Source of the DNA: Deltaproteobacteria bacterium
Lineage (GTDB): Bacteria > Myxococcota_A > Polyangia > Haliangiales > Haliangiaceae
Direction of reading: 5' to 3'
NCBI GenBank assembly: GCA_013813945.1
Contig: JACCQV010000959.1
Coordinates: 1-7,643 of the forward strand
Length of the DNA: 7,643 nt
Every line of letters begins with the position of its first letter. Within the stretch, counting starts at the first letter, position 1. Below the pieces are notes generated by a model, which saw only the letters and a program-made list of their open reading frames with translations, searched no databases and was not told the origin of the DNA. Made by a program: the position numbers and the translations under genes. Positions 1 to 6,587 of this stretch are shown here, piece by piece.

Positions 1-1140
1 GTCCTGCTCCGTGCGCTGCGCCGTGTCGGCGCGCACGATCGCGGCGACGCGGGTCCGCGGCGTCAGGATGAAGTACTCGGTCTCGCCCTGCGGCGGGTTC
101 GCCGGATCGAGTTCGGCACCCTCGGGCAGCTTCGCCGACTTCTGGTGCTTGAAGAGGAGCAGCTTGCCGAGGATCGCACCGCGCTCGTCCTTGTAGGTCA
201 GCGTGACGAGCGGCGCCATGCCCGCGAGCTGCGTCGAGGTCGAGTACTCGGTCGGCCGCAGGTTGTTCGTGTTGTCGATGAAGTTCGCCAGGGTCTGGTT
301 CGGCTTCTTGGTCGCCGCATCAGCCCAGGTCTTGACCTGCTGGCCCTCTGCACCGGCGGTGACACGCACCGCGGTCTTCGTCTTGCCGCCGGCCTCGATC
401 TCGACCGAGGAGATCTTCGCCGCATCGAAGCCGCGCGGATCCGTGAGCTGCAGGCTCGATTTGCCAACCTCGAGCGAGGCGACGATGTCCTTGGACAGGA
501 CGTACGCCTTGCCGGACTGCTGGTCGAGGACGTAGCGATCCGTGCCGCCGTAGACCGACCCACCGACGAGGAAGGTACGTGAGCCGTCCTTGAACGTGAT
601 CGTCAGCGTCGACTTGGAATCGACGAGCTTGTAGTCCTTCTTGGCGGCGTCGTTCGGCTTGCCGAGATCGCGGAGCGCGCGTGCTGCGGCGTAGTTCTTG
701 ATCAGCTTGTCGCCCGCATCGCCGAGCGGGAACTCGGTGGTCGTGCGCTTCAGCTCCTCCGGGACCGGAGGAGGCGTCGTTGCACTGCCGGCGCCCGAGC
801 CTGCCGCTGAGCCCGAGCCTGCGGCCGAGCCCGAGCCTGCGGCCGAGCCCGAGCCCGCTGCACTACCGCTACCGGCGTTGGCTGGCGGCGGCACGGGCTT
901 CATCTCGATCACCGTGTCGAGGCCCCACCAGTACGGCTCACCGCCGGTCTGCGTGCGGCGCTCGAGGCGCAGGATCTTCTTGTCGCTCTTGAACTCGAGC
1001 GCGACGAGATCGGAGTCGGCCTTGTCCCAGAGAACGACGTTGCCGATGTTCGGCGAGTGCGACGTATCGCGCGTCCAGGTGCGATAGCCGTAGACCAGCA
1101 TGACGGCGAGCAAGACGCCGTGAATCAGCGCGCCTCTCAT
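1..1140 (-). CDS. DUF4340 domain-containing protein (C-terminus cut by window edge)
   Basis: Reading from 1140 leftward, the frame stays open for 380 codons to the window edge, so the C-terminus is missing. The protein begins with a short basic segment and one hydrophobic helix (about residues 3-19), then an extracytoplasmic-type domain with a typical DUF4340 pattern: an early strand LVALEFKSDKKILRLERR, and later FLVGGSVYGGTDRYVLD, where the family often reads as G....G..YV. A flexible Gly/Ser/Ala linker made of 18-bp repeats (about residues 91-115) splits the N-terminal part from the rest. The start ATG overlaps the stop of the gldG-like gene in an ATGA, so it is the last visible gene of the ABC operon and is probably translated by coupling. 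DUF4340 proteins commonly follow gldG-type genes; their biochemical role is unknown, and a periplasmic or membrane-anchored partner of the transporter is inferred. The call is confident at family level, and no function is claimed. Confidence 0.85.
   Translation of the reverse strand, partial: MRGALIHGVLLAVMLVYGYRTWTRDTSHSPNIGNVVLWDKADSDLVALEFKSDKKILRLERRTQTGGEPYWWGLDTVIEMKPVPPPANAGSGSAAGSGSAAGSGSAAGSGSAAGSGAGSATTPPPVPEELKRTTTEFPLGDAGDKLIKNYAAARALRDLGKPNDAAKKDYKLVDSKSTLTITFKDGSRTFLVGGSVYGGTDRYVLDQQSGKAYVLSKDIVASLEVGKSSLQLTDPRGFDAAKISSVEIEAGGKTKTAVRVTAGAEGQQVKTWADAATKKPNQTLANFIDNTNNLRPTEYSTSTQLAGMAPLVTLTYKDERGAILGKLLLFKHQKSAKLPEGAELDPANPPQGETEYFILTPRTRVAAIVRADTAQRTEQD
797..868 (-). repeat. Four-unit 18-bp in-frame tandem repeat (Gly-Ser-Ala linker)
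   Basis: Units lie at 797-814, 815-832, 833-850 and 851-868. The middle two are identical (GAGCCTGCGGCCGAGCCC on the plus strand), the first differs at a few positions and the last is more diverged. Each unit encodes six residues, giving a repeating GSGSAA-type linker in the DUF4340 protein. The period is a multiple of three, so copy-number change by replication slippage would keep the frame. It probably acts as a flexible spacer between the membrane anchor region and the main domain (inference). Confidence 0.9.
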
Positions 1141-3104
1141 GGCTTCACCTCGCTTGGCTTGATGCGCCGGCGTCGGAACCAGGTCCCGATCAGTCCGAGC
1201 GTGAGAACGACGATGGGTCCACCGACCACGGTCAGCGTGAACCACTTCGCGTCCTGGTTCTTGGAGTGCTTGATCGGCTTGTCGTCCTCGGAGACAACCT
1301 CGCCCGAGAACACTTCTTCACCGCCGAGCCAGCGGATCGAGTCGTCGAGGAGCGGGCCGGAGACGAGCACGACGGCCGCACGGCCCATCGCGCTCTGGAC
1401 CAGAGCATCTGCAAACAGGTCGGCATCTGCGAACACGAGTGCGCGGAAGCCGTCGACCTCCTTGCCGTCCTTGTCCTTGACCTTCGGGCCCTCGACCGCC
1501 GCTCCGATGTTCCACTTCTGGCGCTTCTCGCTGAACGCGTCAAACGTGAAGTTGTTGTTGAAGTCGAGGAAGGCTGTCTCCATCGAGCGAATGGTGATCG
1601 TCTTCGTCGGAGCCGTACCGCCCGCCGCGAACGGTGCGTCCTCGAGCGCGCCGGAGTCGATCAAGATCAAGCCCTTGTCGACCGAGCGAGACAGTGCGGT
1701 GGTCGACGAGTGCGCGGAGAACTGCGTCGTGATCACGAACCTGCGATCCGCAGGCGTGCCGCGCTGGGGCAGGAAGGCCTTGTCGTCGGTAAGATCGCCG
1801 GCGTTGAACTTCAGCCCGAGCTTGCCCTCGAGCGGGCCCAGGGTCGGATCCGACTTCGGATCGAGAGCGATCAGCAGCCGCCCCCCCTTGGTCAGGTAGC
1901 GATCGAGCGCCGCCCACTCCGCGTTCTGCAACGGAATCGAGGGGGCGAGCATGATGACGACCGTCGCGTCGTCGGGAACGTTGGTCGCGAGATCGATGAG
2001 GCCGAGATCCTTGACCTCGTAGTTGAGCTCGCCGAGGCGCTTCTTGAACACGGTCGTGCGGCGGTCGGGAACGCGGCCCTTGAGATCCGAAGGCACCGAC
2101 TCCGGGTCGTTGATCTCGCCGTGACCAGTCATCACGTACGCCTTGCGCTTCTCGCGGACGAGCTTCATCAGCAGCGAGTTGACTTCGCGGTCGAGGTTGC
2201 GCAGCTTGCCGGCGCCCTTGCGCGCCTTCTCGATGTCGACGTCGACGTCGATCGTCTGCGACTTCTCCGTGTCGCCCGTGCCCTTGACGAGGACGATCAC
2301 GCCATCCTTTGTCACCTTGTACTTGCCGGCGAGCTCCGCGTTGAAGAAGCGATCGTGCTCCTCGATCGTGATCTTCCCCGGCGCTGCCTTCGCGAGCGCC
2401 TCGAAGTAGTCCTTCACCTGGGCCTTGACCTCGTTGGTCGCGGGGAAGAACAGGAGGACCTTCATCGGATCGCTGCTCGCGGCCGCGATCTTCTTGGACG
2501 AGTCACCCGGGGCGGCCGTCTTGAAGTAGCTGACGTCGCGCTGGACGTTACGCTTGGACGCGACCTGGCAGGTCACCATCAGGAACGCCGACGCGAGGGC
2601 GACGGACAGACCCGACCAGCCGATGTCACGGACCCGGTAGTACTCGACGCCGGCCTCGTCGCCCTCGCGGGCACCGATGTCGAAGTTGGTGCGCAGTGCC
2701 TGGCCGAGCGAGAGCTCGATCATCAGGACCGGCACCGTCGACGCCAGCATGAGCACCGACCACAGCACCGTGGCCGCCGTGGTGAATTTCGTCGCCCCGG
2801 CCTCGCTGAGGTTCAGCTTGGCCAGGCCCCAGTTCGTCGTCAGCGCATAGATCAGCAGGGCGACGACGGTACCGATGTGGAAGATCAGCAGCGTGCGCTC
2901 GACGCGGCGGCGAGCGCCGGTGGTGCCGAGCATGGTCCACACGCGGATCGCGGTGGTGCCGAGCACGAGCACGACGCCGAGCATCGACATGATGCCGCGG
3001 ACACCCGACTCGTGGCCGAACAACCGCTCGCCGATCAGAAAGAGGAAGAGGCCGATCCCGAACACCAGGGACAGCCACCAGGGAGATGCAGTTCTCATTG
3101 CCAT
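1137..3104 (-). CDS. GldG-like ABC transporter auxiliary protein with multi-helix N-terminus
   Basis: A 655-residue membrane protein. Five hydrophobic helices lie at about residues 9-26, 36-57, 71-90, 109-131 and 163-181. They are followed by a large soluble domain of the ABC_transp_aux/GldG type (about 213-500) and a single C-terminal helix (about 622-643) with a basic RRRR tail, which should face the cytoplasm. The soluble domain shows the family pattern: a strand after the helices (MKVLLFFPAT), a Glu/Lys-rich region, the conserved TGHGE (326-330), then APSIPLQNAEWAALDRYLTKGGRLLIALDP, like the GldG 'put up a barrier of sugar-binding-like fold' core. I chose the ATG at 3104 because GGAGG (3116-3112) sits 7 bases upstream. 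The ATG at 3098, which forms ATGA with the permease stop, is an alternative but is 13 bases from that site. The open frame runs further upstream to 3227, but that part is permease coding sequence. It works with the ATPase and permease next door; the substrate is unknown. Confidence 0.88.
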   Translation of the reverse strand: MAMRTASPWWLSLVFGIGLFLFLIGERLFGHESGVRGIMSMLGVVLVLGTTAIRVWTMLGTTGARRRVERTLLIFHIGTVVALLIYALTTNWGLAKLNLSEAGATKFTTAATVLWSVLMLASTVPVLMIELSLGQALRTNFDIGAREGDEAGVEYYRVRDIGWSGLSVALASAFLMVTCQVASKRNVQRDVSYFKTAAPGDSSKKIAAASSDPMKVLLFFPATNEVKAQVKDYFEALAKAAPGKITIEEHDRFFNAELAGKYKVTKDGVIVLVKGTGDTEKSQTIDVDVDIEKARKGAGKLRNLDREVNSLLMKLVREKRKAYVMTGHGEINDPESVPSDLKGRVPDRRTTVFKKRLGELNYEVKDLGLIDLATNVPDDATVVIMLAPSIPLQNAEWAALDRYLTKGGRLLIALDPKSDPTLGPLEGKLGLKFNAGDLTDDKAFLPQRGTPADRRFVITTQFSAHSSTTALSRSVDKGLILIDSGALEDAPFAAGGTAPTKTITIRSMETAFLDFNNNFTFDAFSEKRQKWNIGAAVEGPKVKDKDGKEVDGFRALVFADADLFADALVQSAMGRAAVVLVSGPLLDDSIRWLGGEEVFSGEVVSEDDKPIKHSKNQDAKWFTLTVVGGPIVVLTLGLIGTWFRRRRIKPSEVKP

Positions 3105-3806
3105 CGCTTCGCCTCCAGGGTCTTCACGGCGAGGAGGAGGAAGAAGTACGTGACCGCGACATAGTAGATGACGTCCTTGAGGTTCAAGACGCCGCGCATG
3201 AAGCCGGTCTGGAAGTGGATCCACCACAGATCCATCTCCTGCAGCACTTCACGCACCGGCGAGTCGAGCTTCTTCGCGAACGGGAAGAGGAAGACCATCA
3301 GGATCACCATCACGAGCGCCGCGACGCCGGCGACCAGCTGGTTGCGCGCGAGCGAGCTCGCGAACAGACCGATCGCGAGAGCCGCCGCGCCGATCAGCCA
3401 GAGGCCAAGATAGCCAACAGCGACCTGCATGAACGTGATCTTGCCGTTCACCTTGATCAGGAGCGGCATGTAGAACGACAGCAGCAGCAGGACGAGCAGG
3501 AATGTCAGTGCCGCGAAGAACTTGCCAAGGACAATCTCGGTATCACGCACCGGTGACGTGTTGAGCAGCACCAGCGAGTGAGTCTGGCGCTCCTCGGAGA
3601 TCAACCGGAACGAGAGCAGGATGCCCGCACCGATCGAGACGCCACTCGAGAAGTAGAAGAACCGCTCGAGGACGATCGCGGAGAGCTGCTCGCCGCTCAT
3701 CACGTAGCCCTGGAACAGAATTCCGTCGACGAGCAGGCACAGCGCCGCAATCACCCACGCAAAGGGCGACCGCAGATACGCGCCGAGCTCGCGGCGATAG
3801 ATGATG

Positions 3807-3820
<14 letters not shown>
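3095..3820 (-). CDS. ABC-2 type permease, GldF-like
   Basis: A 241-residue integral membrane protein, the usual length for a single GldF-type permease. It has six predicted helices at about residues 20-40, 51-72, 100-121, 133-156, 160-180 and 215-233. The cytoplasmic loop after helix 2 carries the family signature (FRLISEERQTHSLVLLNTSPV, about 71-91), followed by a Gly-Lys at the start of helix 3; this loop is where ABC-2 permeases contact their ATPase. It would form the membrane channel of the transporter with the ATPase upstream and the GldG-like protein downstream. The start is supported by a strong GGAGG (3830-3826) 5 bases upstream of ATG, lying inside the end of the ATPase gene, with which it overlaps by 14 bases. 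Its own stop overlaps the next gene by 10 bases. Family assignment is firm; involvement in gliding motility is not shown. Confidence 0.92.
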
Positions 3821-4760
<940 letters not shown>

Positions 4761-4800
4761 TCGACCTCGCGTAGCGCCATAGGCGCGGAATCGCTGGGCT

Positions 4801-4829
4801 TTGTTAGAACGCGCCGCAGGACATGTCAA
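4801..4829 (-). promoter_or_regulatory. Candidate sigma-70-type promoter of the ABC operon
   Basis: On the minus strand a perfect TTGACA (4829-4824) is followed after 17 bases by TAACAA (4806-4801), which matches only 3 of 6 positions of TATAAT. TCTAAC (4808-4803) matches 4 of 6 but gives a 15-base spacer. Transcription would start near 4794, leaving a leader of about 33 bases before the ATPase ATG. This leader contains a small perfect stem, GCGCC (4774-4778) and GGCGC (4782-4786) with a 3-base loop. The -35 is convincing; the -10 is weak. Confidence 0.5.
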
Positions 4830-4899
4830 GCCACCGCGGCCCCACAAACCACCGATTACCTGCCCGATGTTCCCGGAGAGTCGATTTTTCGAAGGGGCC

Positions 4900-4956
4900 A
4901 GGCCCCTTTCTCAACTTGTGTCCGGGAACCGGCTGGTTGCGAATCGTCGTCAGCGG
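4900..4956 (+). repeat. 57-bp direct repeat, copy 1
   Basis: This copy is identical base for base to 4995-5051. It begins AGGCCCCTTTCTCAACTT and ends CGTCGTCAGCGG. Immediately upstream, AAGGGGCC (4892-4899) pairs perfectly with GGCCCCTT (4901-4908) around a single A, giving an 8-bp hairpin. The central part contains the short inverted repeat AACC..GGTT. It is a dispersed-repeat-like element in a non-coding gap; whether it is spread elsewhere in the genome cannot be seen here. Confidence 0.93.
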
Positions 4957-4976
4957 ACGAAGGGGACGAAGGGGTC

Positions 4977-4994
4977 AGGCCCCTTTCTCAACTT
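4977..4994 (+). repeat. 18-bp partial copy of the repeat head
   Basis: AGGCCCCTTTCTCAACTT here is identical to the first 18 bases of both 57-bp copies and sits directly against copy 2, forming a head-to-tail tandem. It is preceded by AAGGGGTC (4969-4976), which pairs with GGCCCCTT (4978-4985) with one T-G wobble, a second hairpin like the one at copy 1. Just before that, ACGAAGGGG occurs twice in tandem (4957-4965 and 4966-4974). Confidence 0.88.
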
Positions 4995-5051
4995 AGGCCC
5001 CTTTCTCAACTTGTGTCCGGGAACCGGCTGGTTGCGAATCGTCGTCAGCGG
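4995..5051 (+). repeat. 57-bp direct repeat, copy 2
   Basis: A perfect second copy of 4900-4956, offset by 95 bases. Unlike copy 1 it has no AAGGGG arm directly upstream; the 18-bp partial copy is there instead. It ends 39 bases before the PAP2 start codon, so it lies where that gene's promoter would be expected. The two copies have no mismatches, pointing to recent duplication or to gene conversion. Confidence 0.93.
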
Positions 5052-5090
5052 TGGCATTTCCGATGGGTGGAAGTCTCGCGCGGCGATCGG

Positions 5091-5726
5091 ATGCCGGCTC
5101 CGCGCTCGCTGTTGATCGTCGCCGCGATCGGCGCGGCGATCACGGGCCTGGGCATCGTCGCGCTCGACCAGCCCATCGCGCGCTGGCTCGCTGATTATCA
5201 GGCGCTCGAGCTCTGGACCACGGGGCTCGATGCGCTCGAGTGGGCGATCGGCCTGCCGGCGTTCGCATGGATCTCCGGCATCGTGCTCGTGCTCTGCATG
5301 ATCGTCACCACTGCGGTCCCGCGCTGGCGCGGTCAGGCACCCGTGTGGACCTGGATCGCCGCGGTCCACATCCTGGCGCGGATCGCGACGCTCGAGCTCA
5401 AGGTGGCGACCGGCCGACTGCGGCCGTACGAGTGGCTCGCGAAGGGTGGGGGTGACGTCGAGACCTTCGGCTGGATCAAGGCGCACTCGTTCCCGTCAGG
5501 ACACGTCGCGCTATTCGCGAGCATCGCGATCCCGCTGGCGATCGTCGTGCGACAGCGTCATCCGCGGCTCGGCGCCCTCCTGCTCGTGCCGGCCGTGTTC
5601 CCCGTGCTCGCGCGAGTGATCCAGAACGCGCACTTCGTCTCCGACGTGACCGGCTCCATCACGCTGGTGTGTCTGATCGCGTGGCTGACCGGCTGGCTCG
5701 TGCGACCGCTACGGTCCCGAGGATGA
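5091..5726 (+). CDS. PAP2-family membrane phosphatase
   Basis: A 211-residue integral membrane protein of the type 2 phosphatidic acid phosphatase superfamily, which removes phosphate from lipid phosphates or pyrophosphates such as undecaprenyl pyrophosphate, with the active site usually facing the periplasm. The three catalytic motifs are present: KVATGRLRP (104-112), PSGH (135-138) and ARVIQNAHFVSD (174-185). Together they give K104, R111, H138, R175, H181 and D185; only the first Ser of the third motif is Ala. Hydrophobic helices flank them, the first at about 7-25. The start at 5091 gives a natural membrane N-terminus but has only a weak ribosome site; GTG at 5067 is an alternative. The frame is open upstream to 3801, but that part is antisense to the ATPase. 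Its 3' end overlaps the convergent transporter gene by 68 bases. The actual lipid substrate cannot be read from sequence. Confidence 0.88.
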   Translation: MPAPRSLLIVAAIGAAITGLGIVALDQPIARWLADYQALELWTTGLDALEWAIGLPAFAWISGIVLVLCMIVTTAVPRWRGQAPVWTWIAAVHILARIATLELKVATGRLRPYEWLAKGGGDVETFGWIKAHSFPSGHVALFASIAIPLAIVVRQRHPRLGALLLVPAVFPVLARVIQNAHFVSDVTGSITLVCLIAWLTGWLVRPLRSRG

Positions 5727-6522
5727 TCAGCGCCGCGCCGGCGACCGTGTACATGGTTGGCGGCGCGGAGAAGACCGTCCACTGCCAGATCATCGCGAAC
5801 GCTACCTGGATGTAGCCGATCGACGTCGCGCGGCTCGCCGTCTCGATCACCAGCGCCTTGGTCAGGAACACCTGGCCGACCTGCGTGGTCAGCCCGATCG
5901 CGAACAGGAGCAGCCACTCGAGCGGCTCTGGCGTGACCCAGGTCGCGATCGCCCACGGGATCGCGAGCGGCATCGCGATCAGCGGAAAGTAGAACACGAT
6001 GACGAGCGCGTTCTCTGTGCGGGCGAGCTGGCGCACCGTGACGTAGGCCATCGATCCAGACAGGGCTGCACCGATCCCGGCAGCGATCCCGATTGGTTCG
6101 AGACCTGTGCCGGTCGGATGAACGATCAGGGTCACGCCCGCGATCCCGCACGCGAGCGCGAAGGCCGTCGCCCAGCCGATTCGCTCCCGCAGGATGAACC
6201 ACGCGATCACGGAGGTCAGGAGCGGAATGGTCTGGTGGATCGTCGTCGCGTCCGCGAGCGGGAGGTGGGCGAGCGACAGGTAGTACAGCGTCAAGCCGGT
6301 GAACCCGAGCAGGCCTCGGAACGCGAGCCCGACCTTGTTCGTCCCCCACGGCGGCAAGCCTGCGCGCCGGACCATCGCGTAGGACACCACGAGCGTGACC
6401 ACGGCCCGCGCGAGCACGATCTCACCGGTCGGCAGGCTCTCGCTCGCGACCTTCACGAGCAGGCTCATCGCGGAGAAGCCGAGTGCGCTCACAACCATGT
6501 ACGCGACGGCGCGCGGGATCAT
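5659..6522 (-). CDS. EamA/DMT-family transporter
   Basis: A 287-residue protein of the drug/metabolite transporter superfamily with about ten hydrophobic helices arranged as two EamA halves (about 4-137 and 145-275). Recognisable features: an N-terminal helix with SALGFSAMSLLVKVA, the RGLLGFTGLTLYYLSLAHLPLADATTIHQTIPLLTSVIAWFILRERI region (helices 3-4, ending in the conserved LRE), and GYIQVAFAMIWQW in the second half. Such proteins export or import small metabolites across the inner membrane; the substrate is not predictable. Start ATG at 6522 begins MIPRAVAY, a natural membrane N-terminus, with GGTGG about 10 bases upstream; the frame extends to 6669, but that part is antisense to the oxidoreductase. 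It diverges from the oxidoreductase across 65 bases and converges onto the PAP2 gene with a 68-base overlap. Confidence 0.9.
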   Translation of the reverse strand: MIPRAVAYMVVSALGFSAMSLLVKVASESLPTGEIVLARAVVTLVVSYAMVRRAGLPPWGTNKVGLAFRGLLGFTGLTLYYLSLAHLPLADATTIHQTIPLLTSVIAWFILRERIGWATAFALACGIAGVTLIVHPTGTGLEPIGIAAGIGAALSGSMAYVTVRQLARTENALVIVFYFPLIAMPLAIPWAIATWVTPEPLEWLLLFAIGLTTQVGQVFLTKALVIETASRATSIGYIQVAFAMIWQWTVFSAPPTMYTVAGAALIILGTVAVARASRSATRSDTPA

Positions 6523-6587
6523 CGGTATAACGCCACCAGACCGTTGCTGTACCAGATCGCCACGATGCGTGAGATGCAGAGGCGCTG
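6523..6587. promoter_or_regulatory. Divergent intergenic region between transporter and oxidoreductase
   Basis: These 65 bases must hold the translation signals, and probably promoter elements, for both genes. AGAGG (6578-6582) is a plausible ribosome site 5 bases before the oxidoreductase ATG. TATAAC (6526-6531) on the plus strand matches 5 of 6 positions of a -10 box but has no recognisable -35. No operator-like palindrome stands out. Confidence 0.35.

Larger units (their letters stand above)
4761..5090. other. Divergent intergenic region with promoter and repeat cluster
   Basis: These 330 bases separate the minus-strand ABC operon from the plus-strand PAP2 gene. Bases 4761-4830 hold the operon leader and promoter. 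Bases 4892-5051 are filled by repeats and hairpin-forming palindromes, described separately. A 9-bp inverted match, GTTCCCGGA at 4869-4877 against TCCGGGAAC at 4921-4929, links the left flank to the repeat, and the same TCCGGGAAC recurs in the second copy. I see no convincing promoter for the PAP2 gene. An open plus-strand frame crosses the whole region, but its content is not protein-like. Confidence 0.8.

Noticed and set aside
145..582. Plus-strand frame opposite the DUF4340 gene, with an upstream GTG-rich region
   Set aside because: It is composed of Arg/Asp/Leu runs typical of antisense frames; the minus-strand frame is continuous from a coupled start codon.
1266..3164. 632-codon plus-strand open frame opposite the GldG-like gene
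   Set aside because: Its translation is Arg/Glu/Asp/His-rich with no membrane or domain pattern, and it mirrors the GldG-like gene, which has clear family motifs. It is a GC-bias shadow.
4774..4786. GCGCC-ATA-GGCGC stem in the ATPase leader as a terminator or riboswitch
   Set aside because: A 5-bp stem with no T-run and no larger conserved structure is too little; it is frequent by chance in DNA this GC-rich.
4892..5051. Possible CRISPR array
   Set aside because: The spacing between full copies is 38 bases, but there are only two copies, the intervening DNA is itself part of the repeat family, and the unit is 57 bp. It fits a palindromic dispersed repeat better.
6525..6530. TTATAC on the minus strand as a -10 box for the EamA transporter
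   Set aside because: It lies only 2 bases before the start codon, so transcription would begin at or after the ATG and exclude the ribosome site. No good -35 is at the right distance.
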